Of a stretch of DNA of 64,000 nt, positions 16,230-24,446 are shown piece by piece. A model generated the notes under the pieces. That model was not told the DNA's origin, made no database searches, and saw only the letters and a program-made list of their open reading frames with translations. Made by a program: the position numbers and the translations under genes. The number at the start of each line of letters is the position of its first letter. Positions within the stretch are counted from its first letter, which is position 1. The stretch comes from Saccharopolyspora gloriosae (GTDB lineage Bacteria; Actinomycetota; Actinomycetes; Mycobacteriales; Pseudonocardiaceae): positions 4,155,501 through 4,219,500 of the forward strand of contig NZ_JACHIV010000001.1 of the NCBI RefSeq assembly GCF_014203325.1. The letters are read 5' to 3'.

Positions 16230-17371
16230 TGGCCGGGATCGACGCGGCGAAGAAGCGGGCCGCCGGCACCGTCGCCGGTGATGCCGAACGGCTCATCCGG
16301 CTCTCCGAACAGCTCCACGCCCACCCGGAAACGGCGTGGGAGGAGCACCGCTCGGCGCGCTGGGTGGCCGATTCCCTGGCGGAGGCGGGCTTCACGATCA
16401 CGCCCGCGTACCTCGGATTCGACACCGCGTTCCTCGCGACCTTCGGCAGCGGCCCGTTCCGCCTCGGGCTCTGCGCGGAGTACGACGCGCTGCCCGGCCT
16501 CGGGCACGCGTGCGGGCACAACCTGATCGCGGCGATCACCGCGGGCGCCGCGCGGGCCCTGGCACCGCTCGCGGACACCGCCGGGCTGACCATCGAGGTC
16601 TACGGCACTCCCGCCGAGGAGGGCGGTGGCGGCAAGGTCGAACTGCTGGAGCGCGGCGCGTTCGCCGGGCTCGACCTGGCGATGATGGCGCACCCGGCTC
16701 CCGTCGACGTCGCGGAGGCGGAACCGTTCGCCGTGTCGCACTCGCACGTCTCCTTCCGCGGCAAGGCTTCCCACGCCGCGGCCTACCCCGAGCAGGGCGT
16801 CAACGCGGCCGACGCGTTCACCGTCGCCCAGGTCGCGATCGGCCTGCTGCGCCAGCAGTTGCCGCACACCGTGCGCGTCCACGGCGTGATGACCAACGGC
16901 GGTGAGGCTCCGAACGCGATCCCCGCGCGCACCGAAGGGCGCTGGTACGTCCGGGCCGAGGACTCCGCGCAGCTGGCCGAGACCGAGGAGAAGGTTTGGC
17001 GCTGCTTCGAAGCGGGCGCCCTCGCCACCGGGGCCTCGCTCGAGGTCACGCCGGAGAGCAAGCCCTACGCGGAGTTCCGCACCTACCGGCCGGCGCTGGA
17101 CGCCTACGTCCGCAACGCCGAGGAGCTCGGCCGCACCTTCGGCCGGGACCCGGTGGCGCGGCGGATGAACCGCGCGTCCACCGACATGGGCAACGTGTCC
17201 CAGGTGGTGCCGGCGATCCACCCCTACGTGGGGATCGGTTCGCTCCCGGCGCTGAACCACCAGCCGGAGTTCGCCGCCCACTGCGTCGGCGGTGACGCCG
17301 AGAAGGCCCTCGTGGACGCCGCCACCGCGCTCGCGTGGACCGCCCTCGACGTCGCGACCGGCGTCCGCTGA
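16229..17371 (+). CDS. M20 (M20D) family amidohydrolase/aminoacylase
   Basis: A 380-residue dinuclear metal hydrolase. The metal loop LCAEYDALPGLGHACGHN (C95, H97) and TPAEEGGGGK place it with M20D enzymes such as AbgB, HipO and IAA-amino-acid hydrolases; a dimerisation domain follows (FRGKASHAAAYPEQGVNAADAF), and FAAHCVGGDAEKAL ends the catalytic domain. It lacks the arrangement expected of allantoate amidohydrolase, despite lying near allB and allE. Start ATG 16229 overlaps the DUF1028 stop. As last gene of the coupled operon it may hydrolyse an amide released by the monooxygenase, or open the substrate before oxidation; the order is not known. Confidence 0.85.
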   Translation: MAGIDAAKKRAAGTVAGDAERLIRLSEQLHAHPETAWEEHRSARWVADSLAEAGFTITPAYLGFDTAFLATFGSGPFRLGLCAEYDALPGLGHACGHNLIAAITAGAARALAPLADTAGLTIEVYGTPAEEGGGGKVELLERGAFAGLDLAMMAHPAPVDVAEAEPFAVSHSHVSFRGKASHAAAYPEQGVNAADAFTVAQVAIGLLRQQLPHTVRVHGVMTNGGEAPNAIPARTEGRWYVRAEDSAQLAETEEKVWRCFEAGALATGASLEVTPESKPYAEFRTYRPALDAYVRNAEELGRTFGRDPVARRMNRASTDMGNVSQVVPAIHPYVGIGSLPALNHQPEFAAHCVGGDAEKALVDAATALAWTALDVATGVR

Positions 17372-17447
17372 ACACCCGTCGTCCGGTCGCGCCACCCGCG
17401 CCGGACGACGGGTCACCACCGTCGGGGGTGACGATTACCCTCGCGCC

Positions 17448-17822
17448 ATGACGCCCCACGAGCTCAAAGCCGCGTGCCTGGCCATGCCCGGCGCCCGGGA
17501 GGAGTTCCCGTTCGACGAGCACAACAGCGTCTTCAAGGTCGCCGGGAAGCTCTTCGCGATCAGCAGGCTCGACGCGGATCCGCTGCGGGTGAGCCTGAAG
17601 TGCGAGCCGGACCTGGCGGTGTCCCTGCGCACGAGCTACCCGAGCGCCGTCGGCCCCGGCTACCACCTGAACAAGCGCCACTGGAACACCGTCGTCGTCA
17701 ACGACGCGGTCCCGGACCCCCTCGTCCGCGACATGATCGAGGACTCCTACGACCTGGTCGTCGCCGGCCTGCCGCGCCGCGAACAGGACAAGCTCCACTG
17801 GCTCAAGATCCGCCACGGCTGA
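17448..17822 (+). CDS. MmcQ/YjbR family protein
   Basis: A 124-residue protein of the YjbR (DUF419, CyaY-like) fold: AACLAMPGAREEFPFDEHNSVFKVAGKLFAI, then SLKCEPDLAVSLRTSYPSAVGPGYHLNKRHWNTVVVND, ending SYDLVVAGLP. Members are small cytoplasmic proteins proposed to bind DNA; no specific role is established. Start ATG 17448 is chosen because the upstream frame overlaps the preceding gene and has no family similarity. It stands alone, followed by repeat copy 4 and a convergent gene. Confidence 0.85.
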   Translation: MTPHELKAACLAMPGAREEFPFDEHNSVFKVAGKLFAISRLDADPLRVSLKCEPDLAVSLRTSYPSAVGPGYHLNKRHWNTVVVNDAVPDPLVRDMIEDSYDLVVAGLPRREQDKLHWLKIRHG

Positions 17823-17869
17823 CCTAGGCGGCCGCCGCAAGAACCGGAGACCGTCCTAGGGGTTCTTTC

Positions 17870-18078
17870 GAACTGATCTTTTAATCGTTGTCCTGTCAGC
17901 GGCGAAGCCGCTGAGCAGCGACCACCTACGCAGCCGGACCACCCGCGGGTTCTCAGCGGTTTCCTCGCGAGGACAGCTTTTTTCCTCGTGGCGGAGCCAC
18001 TTGGAAAAAAGATCCCGCAGCGAGGAAACCGTGAGGTTCCGCCACCCGACCCCTACTCACGCCGAGATCAAAGACGAA
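17870..18078 (+). repeat. Structured intergenic repeat, copy 4 (class A)
   Basis: Hairpin 1 is 17897-17913. The main stem pairs 17952-17968 with 18020-18035, with a changed pair (GGTTTCC/GGAAACC) and one missing base near the foot. The inner stem is CTTTTTTCC/GGAAAAAAG, with the apical GTGGC-GGA-GCCAC. Family leader GATCTTTTAATCGTTGTC and tail GAGATCAAAGAC are present. It lies between convergent genes. Confidence 0.9.
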
Positions 18079-18083
18079 GGAAG

Positions 18084-19334
18084 TCAGCCGACGCGGTCGA
18101 CGGCGAGGTCTACTCCTGCGGCGCGGAGCCGGTCGACGAGCACGTCGCCCATCGCCGTGGCCGGGGTGAGCACGCCTGCCCGCTCGGGCAGCGCGTCGCG
18201 GTGCAGCGCCAGGGACAGGGCGCTCTCGCCGAGCATCACCGCGGTCGCCTTGTAACCGGGGTCGCCTTGCGCGCGGAACCGCGAGCGGTAGCGGGCTCCG
18301 GTCGTCGTGGTCGTGTACGTCTCGGTGGTGAAGTGCCCCTGTTCGCGGGTCTGCTCGTTCGGGCCCTCCCCCGCCTTCGGCAGGATCCGGTCGAGCACCG
18401 AACGCACCGGTTTGATCGCCATGGCGCCGAGGAACAACGCGGTTCCCGCGCTGACGGCACCGGCGACGACCGTCGAGACCACCGGCGTCCGGCCGACGGC
18501 CATGGTCTCGCCGTAGTGGAAGTCGCTGCCGTAGGCGCCGTCGAGCAGCGCGTTGGAGCGGCGCACGATGCGGGTGTTGTGGCTGGCCATGAAGAACGGG
18601 GCGAGGGTTCCGCTGAGGCCGGGGTCGACCTTGGACGCGTCGACCAGCGCCATGTCCCCGGGCTCCTCGGAGCGCTTCACGCGGGCGCGCTCACCGGGCC
18701 CGGTCGACAGCGCGTGCGGGTTGCCCAGGACGCGCCGGACCGCCGGGTCCGAGGCCTGCTGCGCGATCACCCGCATCGAGTCGATCGTGCCGCCGCTCAC
18801 GCCGCCGCGGAGCTTGCGCACGACCATGGTGGTGCCGGTCAGCTCACCGGCGCCGTCTTCCTGGACCTTCTTGTGCAGCACGTACGCGCCGAGGTCCGAG
18901 GGCACGGAGTCGAACCCGCAGGAGTGCACGATGCGGGCACCGCTGGCGGTGGCCCGGTCGGCGAACTCGTCGATGCAGCGGCGGACGAACGGCACCTCAC
19001 CGGTGAGGTCCACGTAGTCGGTACCGGCGTCCGCGCAGGCGGCCACGAGTCCTTCGCCGTAGCGCAGGTAGGGGCCCACCGTGGTGCACACGACCCTGGT
19101 GCGGCCCGCCATCTCCTGCAGGGCGGCGGCGTCGTTGGTGTCGGCGATGATCAGCGGCCACTCACCGGCGGGGGCGGGCAGCTCCCCGCGGATCCGCGCC
19201 AGCTTGCTCTCGCTGCGCCCGGCCAGGGCGATCTTGGTCCCGGCCGGTGCGTGCTCGGCCAGGTACAACGCGGTGAGCCGGCCCACGAATCCGCTGGCAC
19301 CGAACACGACAACGTCGAACTCGCGATCGCTCAT
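18084..19334 (-). CDS. Saccharopine dehydrogenase-like NADP-binding protein (trans-acting enoyl reductase type)
   Basis: A 416-residue protein with an N-terminal NAD(P) motif FDVVVFGASGFVGRLTALYLAEH, then CTTVGPYLRYGEGLVAACADAGTDYVDLTGEVPFVRRCID, HSCGFDSVPSDLGAYVLHK and GYKATAVMLGESALSLALHRD. This is the pattern of actinobacterial proteins annotated as saccharopine dehydrogenase or trans-acting enoyl reductase (mycobacterial Rv2953-like); such proteins act in lipid or polyketide reduction rather than lysine metabolism. No polyketide synthase is nearby, so the partner is unknown. A hydrophobic stretch near residue 285 (VVAGAVSAGTALFLGAMAI) suggests membrane association. ATG 19332-19334. Confidence 0.85.
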   Translation of the reverse strand: MSDREFDVVVFGASGFVGRLTALYLAEHAPAGTKIALAGRSESKLARIRGELPAPAGEWPLIIADTNDAAALQEMAGRTRVVCTTVGPYLRYGEGLVAACADAGTDYVDLTGEVPFVRRCIDEFADRATASGARIVHSCGFDSVPSDLGAYVLHKKVQEDGAGELTGTTMVVRKLRGGVSGGTIDSMRVIAQQASDPAVRRVLGNPHALSTGPGERARVKRSEEPGDMALVDASKVDPGLSGTLAPFFMASHNTRIVRRSNALLDGAYGSDFHYGETMAVGRTPVVSTVVAGAVSAGTALFLGAMAIKPVRSVLDRILPKAGEGPNEQTREQGHFTTETYTTTTTGARYRSRFRAQGDPGYKATAVMLGESALSLALHRDALPERAGVLTPATAMGDVLVDRLRAAGVDLAVDRVG

Positions 19335-19595
19335 CCGTCACGCCTTCCTTCGGGGTGGCCCTGCCCGGCCGGTGATCACGGCCCGCGGTCTGCTCGTCCG
19401 CCGCGGAGCGCCACCGGCACCATAACGCCGCACACCCTCCCGCAGAGCACCACCACCGCCCCCACGATCGCGACGATGATCACGCTTCTCGCAGGGGGCG
19501 GGACACGCGGCGTCATCGGGTGCGGACACGCCGTAGCCGCCGCGACGCGGGCAAAACGGGCTGAGCCGGACCGCCGGGGCGGGCACCATGGGCGG

Positions 19596-20522
19596 ATGGT
19601 GGCGATCAGCGTGGCGACGTGCCAGTTCGCGGTGAGCGGGGACGTCTCGGCCAACCTCCGCAACGTCGTCGAGCAGCTGCGGGTGGCGAAGCGGCGGGGT
19701 GCCCACGTCGCCCACTTCCCCGAGGGAGCGCTGTCGGGTTACGCGGGCTGCGACTTCGACTCGTTCGACGGGTTCGACTGGGCGGGCCTGCGATCCGCGA
19801 CGCTCCGCGTGCTGGAGCTGGCTCGCGAGCTGGGGATCTGGGTCGTGCTCGGCTCCGCGCACCGGCTCGGTGACGGCCTCGCGCCGCACAACAGCCTGTA
19901 CGTGATCGACGACCGCGGGCGGCTGGTGGACCGCTACGACAAGCGCTTCTGCTCCGGGGACGCGGAAGGCCGCACCGGCGACCTCGCTCACTACAGCCCC
20001 GGCGACCACGCCAGCACTTGGGAGATCGGGGGCGTGCCGTGCGGAGCGCTGATCTGCTACGACTACCGATTCCCCGAGCTGCACCGGGAGTACGCGAAGC
20101 GCGGGGTGCGGCTGCTGTTCCACTCCTTCCACACCGGGAACGCGACACCGGAGCGGCTCGCGGCCATCGGAGCCGCGATCGGTCCCGAGCACGAGCGGCT
20201 GAACCCGGCCGCGACGTTCACCTACCCCGGCATCACCATGCCCGCCGCGATGACGGCGGTGGCCGCCAGCGACCACGTGTGGATCAGCTGCCCCAACTCG
20301 TCCGCGCCGGAGAGCTCGTGGCCCGCGTTCTTCGTCCGCGCCGACGGCGTCCACGTCGGGCGGCTCCGCCGCGGCGAACCCGGCGTCCTCCTCTCCACTG
20401 TGGACACCGAGGAGGATCTTTACGACTCCACCGGCCCGTGGCGCCACAACGCGCTCACCGGCCACCTCCACAGCGGCACCCCCGTCGACCACCCGAGATC
20501 AACCGACCGAACCTCCCTGTGA
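19596..20522 (+). CDS. Carbon-nitrogen hydrolase (nitrilase superfamily)
   Basis: A 308-residue nitrilase-fold amidase with the Glu-Lys-Cys triad visible: E43 in FPEGALSGY, K116 in RYDKRFC and C154 in LICYDYRFPE. The superfamily hydrolyses amides, nitriles or N-carbamoyl compounds; the substrate here is not evident. The start ATG 19596 gives a family-like N-terminus (VAISVATCQFAV); the frame is open far upstream but overlaps the divergent gene. The 260-bp divergent region before it (19335-19595) shows no clear promoter or operator. The C-terminal 40 residues extend past the usual domain. Confidence 0.88.
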   Translation: MVAISVATCQFAVSGDVSANLRNVVEQLRVAKRRGAHVAHFPEGALSGYAGCDFDSFDGFDWAGLRSATLRVLELARELGIWVVLGSAHRLGDGLAPHNSLYVIDDRGRLVDRYDKRFCSGDAEGRTGDLAHYSPGDHASTWEIGGVPCGALICYDYRFPELHREYAKRGVRLLFHSFHTGNATPERLAAIGAAIGPEHERLNPAATFTYPGITMPAAMTAVAASDHVWISCPNSSAPESSWPAFFVRADGVHVGRLRRGEPGVLLSTVDTEEDLYDSTGPWRHNALTGHLHSGTPVDHPRSTDRTSL

Positions 20523-20666
20523 ACCCGGCCGGATCGAGTCGGCTCGTTTCAGGCTTGTGGCGGATGTTCGCCCGCGGTCGGGCGTTCTAGCGTGTCGGGC
20601 GGCCAGAAGTCGGGCGGTGCCGCCTGGCTCCGGGACGGCGACGACCCACGAGTGGGGTGATCACGG

Positions 20667-21488
20667 ATGAACGCCGGTGTGGTCAGCGGAAAGGTCGCCG
20701 TCGTCACGGGTGCCGCTCGCGGCCAGGGGCGCTCGCACGCCCTGCGTCTCGCCGACGAGGGCGCGCACGTCGTGGCCGTCGACATCTGCGAACCGATCGA
20801 CTCGGTGCCGTACCCGATGGCCACGGCCGAAGAGCTGGCCGAGACGGCCTCGCTGGGGAAGGACGGCCGCATCCGTGCCGTCCGCGCCGACGTCCGCGAC
20901 GGCGACGGCCTCGCCGACGGCGTGGCGCGGGCGGTCGCGGAGCTCGGCGGCCGGGTCGACATCGCGGTCGCCAACGCCGCCGTGTCCACGATCCGCCCGG
21001 CCGCCGGAATCCCGCCCGAGCGGATCTGGCGCGACGTCGTCGACATCAACATGACCGGCGTCTGGCACACCGTGGAGGCGTGCGCGCCGCACATGGGCGC
21101 GGGCGGTTCGATCGTCCTGATCGGCTCGACGGCGGGGATCAAAGGCCTCGTCGGAGCACCCGGCACGGCCGCGACGCTCGCCTACACCGCCGCGAAGCAC
21201 GGCGTCGTCGGGCTGATGCGCGCCTACTCGGCCCGGTTCGCGAAGTCGTCGATCCGCGTGAACGTCGTGCACCCCACCGGAGTGCGCACGCCGATGCTGG
21301 ACAACCCGGATCTGGCGTCGTACTTCCACGAGAACCCGGCGGACGCCGCGATGCTGGTGAACGCACTGCCCGTCGACGTCGTCGAACCCGCCGACATCAC
21401 TGAGGCCGTCGTGTGGCTCGCATCCGACGCGTCCCGCTACGTGACCGGTACCGCGCTCCCCGTCGACGCGGGCTTCGGCGTGCTCTGA
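20667..21488 (+). CDS. Mycofactocin-coupled SDR family oxidoreductase
   Basis: A 273-residue short-chain dehydrogenase with GKVAVVTGAARGQGRSHALRLADEGAHVVAVDIC, NAAVS, a catalytic S...YTAAKHG motif and a C-terminal ITEAVVWLASDASRYVTGTALPVDAGF. The insertion after the nucleotide-binding acidic residue (EPIDSVPYPMATAEELAET) is the hallmark of the mycofactocin-dependent SDR subfamily, in which NAD stays bound and is re-oxidised by the peptide cofactor mycofactocin. This predicts mft genes elsewhere in the genome; none are in the window. Substrate is likely an alcohol of the carveol type or similar (family knowledge). Start ATG 20667. Confidence 0.88.
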   Translation: MNAGVVSGKVAVVTGAARGQGRSHALRLADEGAHVVAVDICEPIDSVPYPMATAEELAETASLGKDGRIRAVRADVRDGDGLADGVARAVAELGGRVDIAVANAAVSTIRPAAGIPPERIWRDVVDINMTGVWHTVEACAPHMGAGGSIVLIGSTAGIKGLVGAPGTAATLAYTAAKHGVVGLMRAYSARFAKSSIRVNVVHPTGVRTPMLDNPDLASYFHENPADAAMLVNALPVDVVEPADITEAVVWLASDASRYVTGTALPVDAGFGVL

Positions 21489-21574
21489 AGCCGTTGCGGA
21501 AAGCCGAGGGTTGAGCATGCCGTGAGGGCACGGTCTTTCATGGGCGGGTCCGCCCTCGAGAGGAGCCCGTTCCC

Positions 21575-22828
21575 GTGCCCACCACGACCACCCCACCACT
21601 ACCCGCGTCCGGTGCCGCGGCGCCCGCGCTGCCGACGCCGCTGCGCGATCGGGCGCTCGCACCGGACCTCGCGCGCGGCATGATGCTGCTGCTCATCGCC
21701 TTGGCGCACACCCCGTGGTTCCTGTTCACGGCGACCATCGGCGTGACGCTGATGCACCCGGCCGACGGCGGCGTGGCCGATCGGATCGCGCAGGCGTTCA
21801 CGATCATCGTGGTCGACGCCCGGACGCACACGATGTTCGCGTTCCTGTTCGCCTACGGCATCGGGCAGCTCCACGCGCGGCAGATCGCCGGTGGCACCTC
21901 GGAACGCGACGCGCGGCGGCTGCTGCGGACCCGGCACCTGTGGATGCTCGGATTCGGCCTGGTGCACGCGGTTCTGCTGTGGCAGGGCGACATCCTCGGC
22001 ACCTACGGGCTGATGGGGTTGCTGTTCGTGCCGCTGTTCTTCAAGCGCCGCGACCGCACCCTGAAGATCTGGATCGCCGTGCTGCTGGGCCTCGGCGCCG
22101 CGTTCAGCGCCGCCATGGCGATGCTCCCCGCCGGCGGCGCCGCCCCGGCGCCGAACCTGCAGCAGCTCACGGTCGCCGAAGGCGACTACGTCACCTCGAT
22201 GCTGCTGCGCCTGACCGCGTGGGCGCCGAGCCTGCTCTCCGGCATCGCCACGCTCGCGCTGCCGACGGCGTTCCTGATCGGCCTGCTGGCCGCGCGGCAC
22301 CGGGTGCTCGAAGAGCCGTCGCGGCACCTCCCGCTGCTGCGCGGCACCGCCGTCATCGGGATCGCGGTCGGCTGGAGCGCCGGTGCCGTGCAGGCGCTCG
22401 TGCACATCGGCGTGCTGGACCTGCCCAATCCGGCCGCGTTCGGGATGGTGCACTTCTACACGGGCATCTTCGCCGGGGTCGGTTACGCGGCCCTGTTCGG
22501 CCTCGTCGCGCACCGGTTCGCGGCGCGCGGCACGACCCCGCCGCTGCCGGTGCGCGCGCTGGTCTCGCTGGGGCGGCGATCGCTGAGCGGCTACCTGGCG
22601 CAGTCGGTGGTGTTCGTGCCGGTGCTGGCGGCGTGGGGCTTCGCGCTCGGCGCTCAGCTGTCGAGCTGGTCGGCGCTGTGCGTCGGCGTCGGCACCTGGC
22701 TGCTGACCGTCGTCGTGGCGCACGCCCTCGACCGCGCGGGCGTGCGCGGCCCGGCGGAAACGCTGCTTCGGAAGCTGACGTACCGCTCGGCGCGCCGACG
22801 TGCCCGGAAGGCGCCGAGCGCGGCTTGA
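21575..22828 (+). CDS. DUF418 family integral membrane protein
   Basis: A 417-residue polytopic membrane protein with about 10 hydrophobic segments. An N-terminal APDLARGMMLLLIALAHTPWF, an internal TRHLWMLGFGLVHAVLLWQGDILGTYGLMGLLFVPLFFK and a C-terminal GRRSLSGYLAQSVVF fit the DUF418/DUF405 group, distantly similar to acyltransferase-3 and heparan acetyltransferase membrane proteins. Function is not established. Start GTG 21575 with GAGAGGAG upstream. It ends just before a strong bidirectional hairpin shared with the convergent MFS gene. Confidence 0.85.
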   Translation: MPTTTTPPLPASGAAAPALPTPLRDRALAPDLARGMMLLLIALAHTPWFLFTATIGVTLMHPADGGVADRIAQAFTIIVVDARTHTMFAFLFAYGIGQLHARQIAGGTSERDARRLLRTRHLWMLGFGLVHAVLLWQGDILGTYGLMGLLFVPLFFKRRDRTLKIWIAVLLGLGAAFSAAMAMLPAGGAAPAPNLQQLTVAEGDYVTSMLLRLTAWAPSLLSGIATLALPTAFLIGLLAARHRVLEEPSRHLPLLRGTAVIGIAVGWSAGAVQALVHIGVLDLPNPAAFGMVHFYTGIFAGVGYAALFGLVAHRFAARGTTPPLPVRALVSLGRRSLSGYLAQSVVFVPVLAAWGFALGAQLSSWSALCVGVGTWLLTVVVAHALDRAGVRGPAETLLRKLTYRSARRRARKAPSAA

Positions 22829-22835
22829 TCGGACG

Positions 22836-22870
22836 GCGGGGCGCTCGACGTGCGACGTCGAGCGCCCCGC
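22836..22870. terminator. Bidirectional terminator hairpin
   Basis: A perfect 15-bp stem (22836-22850 with 22856-22870) and a five-base loop TGCGA lie between the stops of the convergent DUF418 and MFS genes. No U-tract, as usual in high-GC actinomycetes. Confidence 0.75.
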
Positions 22871-22875
22871 TCGTG

Positions 22876-24204
22876 CTACCGCTCCGTGGAGATCTCGGTC
22901 AGGGTGCGCCCGGCGGTCTCCGGTGCCAGCGCCTGCGACACCAGAGCACCCACCACGCAGATCCCGGCCGCGACGAGCATCGTCGTGCCCGCACCGAGGT
23001 CCTGCATGGACCAGGGGAACAGGAAGGTGCCGATGGCGGCGCCGACGCGGCTGATCGCGGTCGCGAAACCGGTCCCGATGCCGCGCAGTTCGGTGGGCAG
23101 CACCTCGCCGGGGTAGACACCGGTGAGCGCGGTGCACATCGCGTTGGCGAAGGCGAAGACCAGGAAGCAGCCCAGCACGACCAGCGGCGGCGCCGAAGCC
23201 CACAGCGCGATGACGACGAGCACCGCCGCGCACACCCACTGCTGCGGGATGGTCAGCTTGCGGCGCCCGATCCGTTCGATGAGCAGGCAGGACACGACGA
23301 CGCCGAGCAGCGCGACGCCGTTGACGCCGATGGCGCCGACGAGCCCGTCCTCCCCGAGGCCGTAGTGCGCCAGGACGCTGGCGGAGAACGTGGCGATGGC
23401 GAAGTACGGCGTCACGGTGCAGAACCAGAACACCGAGATGAACGTGGTGGCCCGCCAGTACCGCGACGAGAACAGCATCCGGAACGTGCCCTGGCGCTGC
23501 TGCTCGCCGGTGATGTCGGCGCGGTCCGCCTGGTCCTCGATCCAGGTGTCCGCGATCCGCCGCGCCTCTTCGACGCGGCCCTTGCTCATCAACCAGCGCG
23601 GCGATTCCGGCACGCCCAGCCTGCCGAAGAACAGGATCACGGCCGGGACGGTGCTCGTCCCGAGGATCACCCGCCAGTCCGCGTCCAGCGCCGTCAGCGC
23701 GAAACCGACCACGAAGGCGACCACGAATCCGATGTACCAGGCCACTTCCGCGAACGACAGGCACCGGCCGCGCAACCGCGCGGGCGCGAACTCCGCCATC
23801 AGCGGCCAGCTGATCGAGTACTCGGCGCCGATCGCCACGCCCATCAGCAGCCGCACGACGAACAGCTGCCAGCTGGAGTCGACGAAGAACTGCAGCACCG
23901 AACCGACCACGAACATGGCCAGGTCGATCGTGAACATCGGCTTGCGGCCGAACTTGTCCGCGGCCCAGCCGCCCAGCGGCCCGCCCGCGAAGATGCCGAT
24001 CAGCGCCGCGGCCCCAATCAGCCCCTCGCCGTACACGGACATGTCCAGGTCGGTGGTGATGGCGCCGATCACGGTGCCGACGATGCCCAGGACGTAGCCG
24101 TCGATGAACATCCCGCCGGCGACGACGATGGTCAGCCTGATCAGGAATCGCTTCCTGTCGACCGAACTGCGCGGGGTGTCCGCGACTGAGTTGTAGGTCA
24201 CCGG
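22876..24204 (-). CDS. MFS transporter (sugar-porter/organic-acid type)
   Basis: A 442-residue 12-segment carrier: RLTIVVAGGMFIDGYVLGIVGTVIG, the loop GGWAADKFGRKPMF, RLLMGVAIGAEYSISWPLMAEFAPARLRGR, VPESPRWLMSKGR and the second-half ERIGRRKL and GVYPGEVLPTELRGIGTG. The PESPRWL and GRR signatures are those of the sugar-porter/aromatic-acid branches of the MFS. The start is taken as GTG 24202-24204 behind GGAAGGAA; a longer frame to 24459 overlaps the divergent iclR gene and is not credible. It is divergent from an IclR regulator with a palindrome between them, so probably substrate-regulated. Confidence 0.87.
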   Translation of the reverse strand, partial: PVTYNSVADTPRSSVDRKRFLIRLTIVVAGGMFIDGYVLGIVGTVIGAITTDLDMSVYGEGLIGAAALIGIFAGGPLGGWAADKFGRKPMFTIDLAMFVVGSVLQFFVDSSWQLFVVRLLMGVAIGAEYSISWPLMAEFAPARLRGRCLSFAEVAWYIGFVVAFVVGFALTALDADWRVILGTSTVPAVILFFGRLGVPESPRWLMSKGRVEEARRIADTWIEDQADRADITGEQQRQGTFRMLFSSRYWRATTFISVFWFCTVTPYFAIATFSASVLAHYGLGEDGLVGAIGVNGVALLGVVVSCLLIERIGRRKLTIPQQWVCAAVLVVIALWASAPPLVVLGCFLVFAFANAMCTALTGVYPGEVLPTELRGIGTGFATAISRVGAAIGTFLFPWSMQDLGAGTTMLVAAGICVVGALVSQALAPETAGRTLTEISTER

Positions 24205-24357
24205 CTCGTTTCCTTCCCGCGTGGAGGACTTCGAAACCGGCCACGCCCGGCATTGCCGCACGGGTTTATAGCGCGACGCCTCGACCCCGCCCGCACTCGG
24301 GGCCGTTCCCCGCGGCGCGGGTGACCCGCCCCGCACGACAGGCCACCCCGAGCAGCA

Positions 24358-24378
24358 CGCGTCCACTTTGTGAACGCG
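24358..24378. promoter_or_regulatory. IclR-type operator between divergent genes
   Basis: A 21-bp palindrome with arms CGCGTCCAC and GTGAACGCG around TTT; eight of nine arm pairs match. It lies 69 bp before iclR and about 155 bp before the MFS start. Binding by the IclR protein is inferred from position. Confidence 0.5.
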
Positions 24379-24446
24379 GCTGTTAGGGTGGGCGCACGGC
24401 AGGTCCAGGGGCCGGATGCGCTCCTCGTAGCGGGAGGCGGAAGCGG

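Noticed and set aside
16229-17371. M20 gene as allantoate amidohydrolase to complete the allantoin pathway
   Set aside because: Its metal loop GHACGHN and TPAEEGGGG place it with M20D aminoacylases, and it is locked in the FMO operon by overlaps, not linked to allB or allE.
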